A DNA stretch of 64,000 nucleotides from Cladocopium goreaui (Eukaryota > Sar > Dinophyceae > Suessiales > Symbiodiniaceae): assembly GCA_947184155.2 (NCBI GenBank), contig CAMXCT020000893.1, forward strand, positions 1 through 64,000, in the 5' to 3' direction. Both the position numbers and the translations under genes were made by a program. The notes beneath the pieces are model-generated. The model saw only the letters and a list, made by a program, of their open reading frames with translations. It did no database searches and was not told the DNA's origin. Positions within the stretch are counted from its first letter, which is position 1; every line of letters starts with the position of its first letter. Shown here piece after piece: positions 19,620-31,379 of this stretch.

Positions 19620-21207
19620 TATATATATATATATATATATATATACATACATATAATGATCATCGAAGAAATTGTGGTGAAATTCTCTTGAGGCTTGCTA
19701 TTTTAAACATTTCTCTGAGGTTTCTCCGAGTTTTGTTGTTTTTGATGGCAACCGGCGCATTCCGCAGCCGTATATGCATGCATGCATACATGCACATTTA
19801 TTGATGGTTTGGGTCTTTTCCAAAGATATGTATAAATACAAAAAATATACATACATACATGTGTGTGTCGTTTGTTTTTTCATGTTTTCTTGAATTCATA
19901 TTCCGGAAGCAGGGGTTCTAAGTGTTAGGTTCCCGAAGGAATACGACCACATAAAATTTGCAGCGAAGCCTCCCAAGTTGTGTACATATTTCATTCAAAA
20001 CTCTGTTTATTTGTGATTTTTCCATACATCCATACATACATATATGCATGCATGCACACATGCACATTTATTGATGGTTTGAGTTTTTCCAAAGATATGT
20101 ATAAATACAAATATATATATATATACATAGATGTGTGTGTCGTTCTTTTTTCATGTTTTCTTGAATTCATATTCCGGAAGCAGAGGTTCTAAGTGTTAGG
20201 TTTCCGAAGGAATACGGCCACATAAAATTTGCGGCGAAGCCTCCCAAATTGTGTACATTTTTCATTCAAAACCCTGTTTAATTTATTTGTGATTTTTCCA
20301 TACATTCATACATACATATATGCATGCATGCACGCATGCACATTTATTGATTGTTTGAGTTTTTTTCCAAAGATATATATAAATACCAAAAAAAATATAT
20401 ACATACATGTGTGTGTCGTTTGTTTTTTCATGTTTTCTTGAATTCATATTCCGGAAGCAGAGGTTCTAAGTGTTAGGTTCCCGAAGGAATACGACCACAT
20501 AAGTTTGGCAGCGAAGCCTCCCGAGTTGTGTACATATTTCATTCAACCAAGTTGTGTACATATTTCATTCAAAATTCTGTTTATTTGTGATTTTTCCATA
20601 CATCCATACATACATTTATGCATGCATGCACACATGCACATTTATTGATGGTTTGAGTTTTTTCCAAAGATATGTATAAATACAAAAATATATATACATA
20701 CATGTGTGTGTCGTGTCTTTTTTTGATGTTTTCCAGAACTCACATTCAAGAAGCAGAGGTTCTAAGTGTTAGGTTCCCCAAGGAATACGACCTCATAAAT
20801 TTTGCAGCGAAGCATCCCAAGTTGTGTACATATTTCACTCAATACCCTGATTATTTGTTTTCCATACATACACATTTATTGATAGTTTGATTTTTCCAAA
20901 GATATGTATATACAAAAAGAATATATATATATATATATGTGTATACATACATGTGTGTGTGGTGTGTTTTTTTTTGATGTTTTCTAAAACCCTTTTTCAA
21001 GAAACAAAGGTTCTAAGTGCTGGGTTCCCCAAGGAATACGACCACAGAAATCTTGCAGCGAGGCATCTCAAGTTGTGTGCATATTTCAAAACTCTGTTTA
21101 TTTGTTTTCCATACATACATCCATACATACATATATGCATGCATACATGCACATTTATTGATGGTTTGATTTTTTCCAAAGATATGTATAAATACATATA
21201 TATATAT

Positions 21208-22288
21208 GCACCAGGCCCTGCCACCCCCCCCCCTCCCCCCCCCCATATGGGATGGGTCCCATATACTGGTCCCATATGAGATCTTCCCCCTCCCCCCCTG
21301 TGGTGTGGTGGGGGTGTGGCACTGTCCCCCTCCCCCCCCTGTGGTGTGGTGGATGGGTCCCATATACTGGTCCCATATGAGATCTTCCCCCTCCCCCCCC
21401 TGTGGTGTGGTGGGGGTGTGGCACTGTCCCCCTCCCCCCCCTGTGGTGTGGTGGATGGGTCCCATATACTGGTCCCATATGAGATCTTCCCCCTCCCCCC
21501 CCTGTGGTGTGGTGGGGGTGTGGCACTGTCCCCCTCCCCCCCCTGTGGTGTGGTGGGGGTGTGGTATGGTATGGTGGGTATGTATGGTGTGTATGGTCGG
21601 TCTGGTATGGCATGTTTGGAAAGTATGGTATGTTTGGTATGTATGGTAGGTATGGTATGTATGGCATGAGTGGTTGGTATTGTATGGATGGTAGGTATGG
21701 TATGTAAGTCTGTTGGATATGGTATGTTTGATATGACAGTATGTATGGTCTGTATGGTATGTATGGTTACTATGATGGGTATGGAATATGTCCTATCTAA
21801 GGTAGGTATGGTATGTATGGCATGTATGCTTGCTATTGTATGTATGCTATTGTATGTATGGTAGGTGTGGTAATTACATTTCATATGTATGGTATGTATG
21901 GTATGTATGATAGATATGATAGGTATGGTATGCATGGCATCATTGACATGTATGGTAGGTACGGTATATGTTCAACAGAGGTAGTGTTGTCAGAGTACAG
22001 AGGTAGTAAACAGGAAGTAGATACAGTAGATACATAGCACATGTATGTATGACTATAGGTAGCACGTAGGTACTTTGAAGGAGTATGTGTGCTACGTAGG
22101 TCGCCTAAAAGGTAGCATGTACCTAGTAAATGCGAGGCTGGTAGTCAGAAATGCTGCAAAGACCTAGCAAATACGACGCTGGACCTCAGAAATGCTGCCA
22201 ATAGCTTGCAAATAGAAGGGAATTGGGGCTACTACCTGGGGACCCAACCCATGGGGGGGGGGGGTGGAGAGACGGAGGACGGGACCAT
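21208..22288. mobile_element. C-tract-ended insertion 1 within the satellite
   Basis: The insertion lies in the (TA)n tract of a satellite unit. The left end has C-runs followed by ATATGGGATGGGTCCC; the right end (22240-22288), read on the other strand, has a C-run followed by ATGGGTTGGGTCCCC, so the ends are imperfectly inverted. The interior holds three ~101-bp tandem units (21251, 21352, 21454; each with TCCCATATACTGGTCCC and CTGTGGTGTGGTG), then a degenerate TATGG/TATGT tract (21560-21990), then ~200 bp of unique sequence. Confidence 0.5.
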
Positions 22289-25145
22289 ATATACATACAT
22301 GTGTGTGTGTGTCGTGTGTTTTTTTGATGCTTTCTAGAAAACATATTCAAGAAGCAGAGGTTCTAAGTGTTAGGTTCCCCAAGGAATACGGCCTCATAAA
22401 TCTTGCAGCGAAGCATCCCAAGTTGTGTACATATCTCACCCAATACCCTGTTTATTGGTTTTCCATACATACATCCATGCATACATACATGCATGCATGC
22501 ATACATGCACATTTATTGATAGTTTGATTTTTCCAAAGATATGTATATAAATAGAATATATATATATATGTATACATACGTGTCTGTGTCGTTTGTTTTT
22601 TTTCATGTTTTCTTGAATTCATATTCCGGAAGCAGAGGTTCTAAGTGTTAGCTTCACCAAGGAATACGACCACATAAACCTTGCAGCGAAGCATCCCAAG
22701 TTGTGTACATATTTCATTCAAAACTCTGTTTATTTGTGATTTTTCTTTACATACATACATCCATACATGCATGCATGCATGCACACGTATTGATAGTTTA
22801 AACTTTTTCTCAAAGATATGAAAAAATATACACATACATGTGTGTGTGCCGTGTGTTATGTTGATGTTTTCCGGAACTCACATTCAAGAAGCAGAGGTTC
22901 TAAGTGTTAGGTTCCCCAAGGAATACGACCTCATAAATCTTGCAGCGAAGCATCCCAAGTTGTGTACATATTTCACTCAATACCCTGTTTATTTGTGTTT
23001 CATACATACATCCATACATACATACATACATACATGCATGCATGCATGCATACATGAACATTTATTGATAGTTTGATTTTTCCAAGGATATGTAGATGTA
23101 AATACATGTATTTATATAAATATATTAATGTTATTTTGCTGTTTTCTAGAGTTCATATTCCGGAAGCAGAGGTTCTAAGTGTTAGGTTCTCCAAGGAATA
23201 CGACCACATAAATCTTGCATCGAAGCATCCCAAGTTGTGTACATATTTCATTCAAAACTCGGTCTATTTCCATACGTACATCCTTACTGCATACATACAT
23301 GCATACACGCACATGTATTATAGTTTCAATTTTCCCAAAGATATGCATATATATATATATCATTTTTTATATGCACAAAATATGTTTTAATATATACATG
23401 CATGTGTGTATCGTGTGTTTTTTTGATGTTTTCTAGAAAACATATTCAAGAAGCAGAGGTTCTAAGTGTTAGGTTCCCCAAGGAATACGGCCTCATAAAT
23501 CTTGGAGCGAAGCATCCCAAGTTGTGTACATATTTCCTTCAAAACTCTGTTTTTTTTTTGTGATTTGTCAATCCATATATCCATGCATACGTACATACAT
23601 GCATCCACGCACACACTTATATATATGTATATACAAATATACACATTACACATTTATTGATAGTTTGATTTTTCCGAAGATATGTATATATATATAAACA
23701 TAGATTATATATATATGTATACATACATGTGTGTGTGGTGTGTTTTTTAATGTTTTCTAAAATTCTTTTTCAAGAAACAAAGGTTCTAAGTGCTGGGTTC
23801 CCCAAGGAATACGACCACATAAATCTTGCGGCGAAGCATCCCAAGTTGTGCACATATTTCATTCAAAACTCTGTTTAGTTGTGATTTGTGATTGTTCCAT
23901 ACATCCATACATACATATATGCATGCATGCACACATGCACATTTATTGATGGTTTGAGTTTTTTTCCAAACATATGTATAAATACCAAAGAAATATATAT
24001 ATATAAATACATACATGTGTGTGTCGTGTGATATTTCAATGTTTCCTAGAGTTCATATTCCAGAAGCAGAGGTTCTAAGCGTTAGGTTCCCCAAGGAATA
24101 CGACCACATAAACCTTGCAGCGAAGCATCCCAAGTTGTGTACATATTACATTCAAAACTCTGTTTATTTGTGATTTTTTCTTTACATACATCCATACATA
24201 CATGCATGCATGCATGCACATGTATTGATAGTTCGAACTTTTTCTCCAAGATATGCAATATATATATATATACACATACATGTGTGTGTCGTGTGTTATT
24301 TTGATGTTTGTTCAGAACTCACATTCAAGAAGGAGAGGTTCTAAGTGTTAGGTTCCCCAAGGAATACGACCTCATAAATCTTGCAGCGAAGCATCCCAAG
24401 TTGTGTACATATTTTACTCAATACCCTGTTTATTTGTTTTCCATACATACATCCATACATAGATACATGCATGCATGCATACATGCACATTTATTGATAG
24501 TTTGATTTTTCCAAAGATATGTAGATGTAAATACATGTATATATATAAATATATTAATGTTATTTTGCTGTTTTCTAGAGTTCATATTCCGGAAGCAGAG
24601 GTTCTAAGTGTTAGGTTCTCCAAGGAATACGACCACATAAATCTTGCATCGAAGCATCCCAAGTTGTGTACATATTTCATTCAAAACTCGGTCTATTTCC
24701 ATACATACATCCTTAGTGCATACATACATGCATACACGCACATGTATTGATAGTTTCATTTTTCCCAAAGATATGCATCTATATAAATTTTTATATGCAC
24801 AAAATATGTTTTAATATATACATGCATGTGTGTATCGTGTGTTTTTTTGATGTTTTTAAAATTCATATTCAAAAAGCAGAGGTTCAAAGTGTTAGGTTCC
24901 CCAAGGAATACAACCACATAAATCTTGGAGCGAAGCATCCCAAATTGTGTACATAGTTCCTTCAAAACTCTGTTTTTTGTCTTTTTTCAACCCATATATC
25001 CATACATACGTACATGCATGCATCCACACAAACGTGCGCATTTATTGATAGTTTGATTTTTCCAAAGATATGTGTATATACAATACTTGTATATATATAT
25101 ATATACATATACCTATACATACAATAATACTTATATATACATATA

Positions 25146-25718
25146 TGACCCAGGACGCCCAAACCCCCCTCCCACACATGGTCCCCACCCCCCTGTGGCC
25201 TGTGGTGGTGGTATGTTGGTATGTTGGTATGTTGGTACGTTGGTATGTTGGTATGTATGTTGGTATGTATGTTGGTACGTATGTTGGTATGTATGTAGGT
25301 ATGTATGTATGTAGGTATGTATGTATGTATGTATGTAGGTATGTATGTATGTAGGTATGTATGTATGTATGTATGTACGTGTGTACGTAGGTACGTAGGT
25401 ACGTAGGTATGCAGGTATGTAGGTATGTAGGTATGTAGGTAGGTAGGTAGATAGGTATGTATATCTGTGTGTATGTACGTATGTATGTATGTATGTATGT
25501 ACGTACGTATGTATGTATGTATGTGCGTACGTACGTATGCATGTATGTATGGGTGGATGGATGGATGCATGCATGCATGCATGCATGACTGTATGTATGT
25601 ATGTATGTATGTATGTATGTATGTATATATGGTCCCGTGTCCCGTGTTCCCGAGAGCGTGAGCTTGGGGGACCATACCATTGGAGGGGGGGGGGGCCAGG
25701 GATCCGGAGTCCGGACTC
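25146..25718. mobile_element. C-tract-ended insertion 2 within the satellite
   Basis: Same design as the insertion at 21208: it lies inside a TA tract, its left end has ACCCCCCTCC followed by ATGGTCCCC, and its right end (25665-25718) on the opposite strand has a long C-run, TCC and again ATGGTCCCC. The interior is almost entirely (TATG)n with GTTGG and ACGT variants. Confidence 0.5.
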
Positions 25719-26099
25719 ATATATATATATATATACATACATGTGTGTGTGTGTGTGTCGTGTGTTATTTGGATGTTTTCCAGAATTCACATCCAAGAAG
25801 CAGAGGTTCTAAGTGTTAGGTTCCCCAAGGAAGATGACCACATAAATCTTGCAGCGAAGCATCCCAAGTTGTGTACATACTTCCTTCAAAACTCTGTTTA
25901 TTTGTGATTTTTCTTTACATACATCCATACATCCATACATACATACATGCATGCATACATGCATATGTATTGATAGTTTGAACTTTTTCCCAAAGATCTG
26001 TATATAAATGCAATTTGTATCTAAGTTCGAATATATATATATATATATATTATATATATACATACACGTGTCTCGTGTGTTTTTTTGATGTTACCAAGA

Positions 26100-27620
26100 A
26101 ATGCGAAAGATTGTTCAGCTGTGTGCTTGAATAAGCGGAGCAACCGTTCATAGGGTTGAGATTCAGCAGTAGGCGACACTAAATGCAATGAGGCCACCCA
26201 GTGTAACCACTGATTCAGCATAGTTGTATCAGAACCTTTGCTGTTGCTCCAGGGGCTATCTGCATAGCTTTTCATCGAGAAAAAAGCCTTTGAAAAAGAT
26301 TGTAGTCCTGGCGATTTTCCATGGGCCAGTGCCCAAAGACGGAATGAGCCATGCGCATAGCACAGCCGGTCATCTATGTTTTTCGAACAGCCGGGGTGGT
26401 CAAATAAGCCCATGCGAGAAAAAAATACCACTCCAGAGCCTGCCAAGTCTCGTCCCAGTCCAACTTTCCATAAATGGAAAAGGTCCAGTTTTGGGAGATG
26501 TTCAGGTTTCAAGTTTCAAGTCATCATAATTCAAAAGCGATATGGTTGGTGTTGTGGACCGGGGCCTGCTACCATGCAAAGTTCTTGCCCACAAGGGCTC
26601 ATGGTCAATTTGTTCCATTGGATAGCCGGGAGCCCCTGCTATACAAATGCTGCACATCAGATTTCCGTACGTGCGACCTATTGTGTGGTAGCTCCGGTCC
26701 AGGTTTCCCACAAGCGCCTGGTGCTTGAAATCACCTTTGGATCCAACGACGCATGCGTACCAGCGAACACCATTCACTTCAACCCCAGTAGTGTTGAAGA
26801 AGTTCAGATCATCCACCATTAGCTGAATGTGTTTTTCCTCAATGTCAGGATTTGCCTTGTACATCCAATGAGGTAGGCCAAAAAGTACGTGGCGTGTGAT
26901 GTAGGAATGATTCTTGTAGTTGATGGTTTGCTTTGAAACCCTCTCACATTCATCTGCTGTCAAATCTGTAGGATTTCAACTCACCCGGATGTCGAAAGAA
27001 CGCTTGAAAGAGTCCTACTGTTTGGACGGTGCGCTCAGCATCTTGCTGTCAGGCTTTTCAGTGGTGCTGAGTGAAGCTGGGGCGAAAGGATCCTGCTGAC
27101 CTTGCAGTGTCGAAGGAAGTCATGCCCCAACAAGAAACGAAGATGCAGGTGGAATCACAAGTGCCGGTACCCAAAATCATTGGAATCCCAGGCACCCTCT
27201 TGCTGCCATTCACGTAGGTACGTAGCCAGCTGGTAAACAAAACCCTTTTCCTTGTAGTTGGAAACGAGGGCAGTCACACGCTCCATGTTCAAAAGGGTCA
27301 GGTCCTCGGAAACCTCAGAAAAAAATGACTTTGCAAAAATGTAGGGGGCCAAGCGCGGCGAATCTCCCATTTTCCATTTGCTGGCCAGTTTCTTGTGGCT
27401 CATCGCTGGGCCACAACACCAGCTGAGCTTCATGCCAAAATTTTCCGGGGAGATTGTCCAAGCCTGCCAACAAACGTGAAGACTAAAGTATGGGAACCCA
27501 AGAAAATGTTCAATCTCTTTTCGCATGTTTTACCATGCGCTACACTCTGCCAGTAAGCCCCACCTTCAGCTTGCAAGATCTTGACCAAGCGTGCTCCATC
27601 AGCTTCGCCCATGTATATTT
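26100..27620 (-). pseudogene. Decayed dinoflagellate repeated-gene copy (function unknown)
   Basis: Coding blocks lie in changing minus-strand frames: 27612-27430, 27526-27155, 26963-26502 and 26512-26021. Recognisable stretches include HVLFGLPHWMY, GVRWYACVVG.KGDFKH, KLDLFHLWKVGLGRDL and SNSKGSDT. I recall these signatures from a large uncharacterised family in Symbiodinium-type genomes; no catalytic function is known to me. The switch between the last two blocks falls exactly on a perfect 7-bp tandem duplication (26507-26520). Reading ends where the satellite array begins (about 26095). A terminal segment seems missing. Confidence 0.55.
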
Positions 27621-28210
27621 ACAGCAACCCCATTACCCAACCCCAGTAGCTTGGTATGCTAGAGCCAGCAAATGCTTGTGGGACTGCTCGCTTACAAAAC
27701 CAAACACTGAATTTGCAAAGTGGTGGCAGGAACTGCCACAAACGCAGGGCAAAGGAGGTTCGCACCTCTCCCAAAGGTGTGCTGCACCAGCACAAGCAGT
27801 GGCCCGGGAAAAATGAACCAATGTCTCTGGGCCGTGGGATGTTAGAACATGTGTGGTCCTGAATCCTGGTGAAAGAAAGTGCTTGTCTATCACATGTGGG
27901 TGTCACAAAAAAAGCCGCAGGCAAAACTTCAAAATGCCTCAGGGTGAAAATTACGCCGCAGTACGGCTGGAGGATCCTTTTTGAGGAAAGTGCCGCAATC
28001 GAGTTTCTAGGTATAATATATACAAAGTAATTATATATATATATATAATTATACATCTTTTTCTTTTAAACCTTTGCTCACGTGCCCGGGTCGCAGCATC
28101 TGCAAAACTGGGATCTCGGATTCCAGAATCAGATATACGCACCTCCTGGTGATTTGGATCTGACCATAGATATCCCAAAAGGATCCGCTCATTCTCTTCG
28201 AGAGTTGGAC
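27621..28210. other. No supported gene; TA tract at 28025-28050
   Basis: Minus-strand frames here may hold remote N-terminal debris of the pseudogene at 26.1-27.6 kb, but no motif supports this. A (TA)n run sits near 28030-28050, just downstream of the zinc-finger gene. Confidence 0.4.
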
Positions 28211-29313
28211 TTAGCTGGTGGCCTTGCGCTTGTTGGGGCGCATCTGCTTCACCATAGCCTGAAAGTTCTTCACTTTCACCTTGACCGATTTGTCATCCAA
28301 GTGGCTGGAGTTCAGCAGCACTTGCTTGCTGTTGCGATTGTACTTTGCGATAGTCTCACACTGTGTGCTTCGTTCAGTTCCTTCCACATGTCCTTGGCAG
28401 CATTCCAACCAGCTTCGTGCTTATTCTCTGCCTCAGCCATGATCTCGCGATACTGGATCATGCATGGCTGCAAGGCTGCCAGCACTTTGGTTGCCGCGCT
28501 GCACAGCTTGCCATTGCTCTTTTCCAACTTGGCTTCAAACTTGGCTTTCTGGGCTGGCGTCAACTTCTTATCAGCAGGCGGCTTGGCAGCAGCCTTGCTT
28601 GCAGCAGTGCACATGGCGACACCATGTTCCACTGAGCCTGATGCCTCGCGCTCTTCACTGAGAGCTTTAGTATGCGAATCATCCGTGTACTCCAAAGAAA
28701 TACGAAAGACTTCACCCAGAATTGGATGCGTCTTACGATCTTCAGCTGGGGTCTTCAAACGAATCGCTTTGGCATCGTATCCTTGCATCTCGTACCAGCT
28801 CAAGGGCTGAAAGCAACCCTTCGAACCCTGAGTTGTATGCTGCGTGGCCACAGCCTTCAACTTGGAGTTGTACAGGGTGAACGAACTTTTCTGAGACGCT
28901 CCGGCTGCCTGCTGCCAGAACTGCGTCTGCTCTTCAGCAGACAGGGACCTGAACCCCTCGGCTCGAAGTCCACCTTCCAAAGCTCGGCCCAAGGCAGCAG
29001 TAGCTGTGTTGCAAGCAGAGCACAACCACTTCTTACCTTTGCGCAAGCAGTCTTCGATCTCCTTGGAAATATCACACTTGTGACAGATGACGAAGACAGG
29101 CTCATCATCCTGAGCTTTCTCTTTGACTTCAGTTTCTTCCTGAGGAGGTTCGTGGTTAGCAGATTCAGCCTGTGGACCATCATCTTTCTTTGGTGAATCC
29201 GAAGATTCAACCTTGGATTCGTCACCATTGGGGATTGGATCCTGAGTCTCAGTCAATGTATCTTGCTCAGTGCCATGCATCTCAGACACCTTTGCAACGA
29301 ACGCCTCAGCCAT
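28211..29313 (-). pseudogene. Zinc-finger protein of a dinoflagellate family, near complete, one frameshift
   Basis: An acidic, Glu/Asp/Pro-rich N-terminus (first ~85 residues) is followed by a CHKC...CSAC pair that should bind one zinc ion (about residues 92-118), then LSAEEQTQFWQQAAG, a PLSWYEMQGYDAKAI segment, and a Lys/Ala-rich helical C-terminus ending in a basic KRKAT tail. The layout (CxxC...CxxC, LS.EE...FW, PLS.W...GYD) is one I recall as recurrent in Symbiodinium-type proteins of unknown role. The frame shifts once near 28359-28364, best explained by a 2-bp CA duplication; the second frame then runs to a stop at 28211. The start codon is supported by conservation of the same ATG and upstream sequence in the inverted copy at 37464. 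An SL-like segment lies 47 bp upstream. Confidence 0.6.
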
Positions 29314-29359
29314 GAGATCGACTAAGTTGGATCTACCAGCTCTGTCGAAAATTGGATCT

Positions 29360-29374
29360 CAAAATGGCGACGGA
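29360..29374 (-). other. SL 5'-half-like segment, left arm
   Basis: The minus strand reads TCCGTCGCCATTTTG, one mismatch from the 5' 15 nt of the dinoflagellate SL, 47 bp upstream of the zinc-finger gene start. The right-arm copy matches exactly. Confidence 0.5.
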
Positions 29375-29399
29375 TTCGAATGAATGAATTGTGTTGTCA

Positions 29400-29700
29400 A
29401 AAATCTTTTTTTTAATAAAAAAATGTTATCCACAAAGGTTTTTGATAACAAACAAATGTTATCCAGAAGAAGTCTGGATTAAAAAACATGGATTTTTGAT
29501 TTGAAAATAAAAAACGATAAAACACACACACATATATATATATATACTGTTAAATAAAAATAAAAATACATTTTTTGTTATCCAGCAAGACTTTGGATAA
29601 CATTTTTTTTGTTATCCAATATCGTTTTTTGTTACCCAAAACTGTGTTTGATAACATATTTTTAGTATTCAATCTTATTCTTAGAATATATAGAAACAAC
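29400..29700. repeat. AT-rich spacer with repeated GTTATCCA/TGGATAAC
   Basis: About 300 bp of A/T-rich DNA with several GTTATCCA octamers in both orientations, for example GTTATCCA at 29579 facing TGGATAAC about 10 bp on. It is conserved in the right arm (about 37150-37350). No gene. Confidence 0.6.
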
Positions 29701-29796
29701 CTAATCATTTTCTTCGAGCTCTATTTTCGTTTGTTGAATTGATCTGTACAGTTCTTTCTGCCTCAGATTTTGTCTAATCTGAATTTGTTGCGATGA

Positions 29797-31351
29797 TTAC
29801 ATCTGAAGTTTATAACTCAAGTTTCTTGAGCGTAGAGGACAGGGAATGCAATCCTTGCCTTGGACTCTGACCTGGCCCTTCTCCAATGGCAACAAGCAAA
29901 GCCCATGGGGGACTTTGAAGTTCTCCAGCCTCAGCCCTGTAGAGTTTAGCAGCGCACTTGCAAAACACCTGAGTTCTTGATATCCATCCACCCTTGACAA
30001 CTTGTTGTCCTTTGCAGCTTTGAGCACATCCTCATCAACATCTGCTTGCATCACCCTTGCAACTTGTTGGTTCAAACAGAACCCACCTTTGTTCAGGTGG
30101 TTTGACCAAAAGACTGAAACATTGGTGCTTTTCCCACCATAGCTTGATGGGTCCAGCAAATGGAAATCTGTGGTGGATGATCAGCAAACGGGCCACATCA
30201 AGGCATGATTCATACCTTGACCATACCCCAGCCAAAGGGACAAGGCCCTCATGTGACAAACTGACTCTTCTTCTGACCACCTTCTCTTTTCTGAGCCTGT
30301 GCAGCATGATCATTCTGTTGACTGGGCCCAGGGCCCTGCCAACCCTGCTTCCCTTGCTCATCAGCAAGGGGAGCTCTGTAGCTTTTTGCTGGGACAAATG
30401 GTAGGCCCAGGAATCCAGCCAGCTGCCACACATCTGAAGGAAGGGTGGAAGCATCAGCTTGCCAACATCCAGCCAAATAGTTTGCTTGTCATACTTCAAG
30501 GTTGGATGGGCACATGTGAATGCAAAAAGCAAAAGCAGGTCTTGGATGGAAGCCTGCCCCAGTGTTGTGGAAATGCAAAACCCACACCAGACTCTCTCTT
30601 CCTCAAATTTGTCCATAGCCTCTGGGCCCCTGGGCTGTGTGACAGCAGCTTGTCCCAGCCAGAGCAAAAAGACTGCTGGGAGAATGACAAAGTCTCCGTA
30701 ATCACTGCACCTGTGTGCTTGCTGATCACCATCCCAGCCAATTTGCACTCATTGCCACCAAACCTGTGCTGGCACATGAACTGGTGTGCCCTGCTGACCA
30801 AATCAAAAAGCAGCTTCATGCTAATGTTCTTTGTCTGTTGTGACAAAGGCTTGAATGAAAAGCAGCATTGCCAACAGCCCCCTTGACATGAAGGTGTGGT
30901 CCTTCCACTTGCAAATGTGCTCAGACCCCTCCTTGGGCCTGTGCCTGAACTCCCCCACATCAATTTGGCAATTGACAAAGTGTTGCTTGATCTTGGCTTG
31001 GTTCAAATGCAGATACCTCCAGCCCTCACTGCTGATGTGAAGAAATGCATGGGCTCTGGAGCAGAGCCACTCTGGCAAGCCCTCTTCGTTGAAATAGCAT
31101 CTTTGCTCCAAATCTTCAATGGTACCTACTGGAAATGGCAAAGTGAACTTGGCCCAAGGATCATCATCTGCGATGGGGCCATCATCATGGCCACCTGGCT
31201 GGTCTAAAACCAGCTGCAGCCCAATGTCGCCATCAGGTGCTGCCATCAGTGCTGCCCCCAAAATGGTGCAGCTCAAGTGAAACTGCCAAAATGGCACTGG
31301 CATTATTTTAGAGCCAAACCTGCCAGGAGCAAAGCAAAGCCTGAGTGGCAA
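29797..31351 (-). pseudogene. Fragmented gene of unknown function between inverted arms
   Basis: Coding-like blocks follow one another in different frames: 31351-30821 (start region MAAPDGDIG, then EWLCSRAHAFLHIS), 30978-30700 (CQHRFGGNECKLAGMVISKH), 30748-30035 (DFVILPAVFLLWLG, IKLWWEKHQCFSLLVKPPEQ) and 30159-29797 (DGYQELRCFASALLNS). At least three frame changes are needed to read through. The last ~120 codons lie in the inverted-repeat arm and recur at 36650-36998. I recognise no family. CpG is scarce throughout, suggesting old methylated DNA. Confidence 0.4.
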
Positions 31352-31379
31352 AACCTAACACATGCCACAAGACTGACCA

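Larger units (their letters stand above)
19770..26095. repeat. ~280-bp satellite array, about 16 copies
   Basis: A ~110-bp core recurs at 19914, 20183, 20460, 20757, 21009, 22357, 22637, 22895, 23169, 23458, 23781, 24070, 24337, 24600, 24880 and 25805. Each core begins near AGAGGTTCTAAGTGTTAGG and includes GGAATACGACC and CATCCCAAGTTGTGTACAT. Cores are separated by ATACATACAT/GCATGCATGC microsatellite and a (TA)n tract; spacing is 250-325 bp. Units are open in several frames on both strands because they lack stops, not because they encode protein. Two unrelated insertions break the array. Confidence 0.9.
28846..30200. repeat. Left arm of a large inverted duplication
   Basis: Reverse-complementary to 36620-37935 with high identity, judged from nearly identical translated segments and an alignable AT-rich spacer. 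It includes the 5' half of the zinc-finger gene, its upstream region and the tail of another reading frame. Confidence 0.85.

Noticed and set aside
20997-21935. A 312-codon minus frame rich in HTI/HTIPTI across the satellite insertion
   Set aside because: It is the translation of TATGG/TATGT microsatellite and C-run repeats; opposite-strand and alternative frames are equally open.
24962-25796. Long overlapping minus frames made of HTYIHTYIHT
   Set aside because: Pure (TATG)n translation; three frames are open at once.
19770-26095. Repeated plus-strand frame with EAEVLSVRFPKEY and KHPKLCTYF in each satellite unit
   Set aside because: Conservation follows the DNA repeat, frames end in microsatellite, and both strands are open. 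No sign of codon-level constraint.
26960-26985. Possible GT...AG intron on the minus strand in the 26-27 kb pseudogene
   Set aside because: Only about 19 nt between GTGAGT and CAG, too short for splicing.
29430-29445. TTATCCACA, identical to the bacterial DnaA-box consensus
   Set aside because: The context is eukaryotic and the motif belongs to the GTTATCCA repeat of the spacer.
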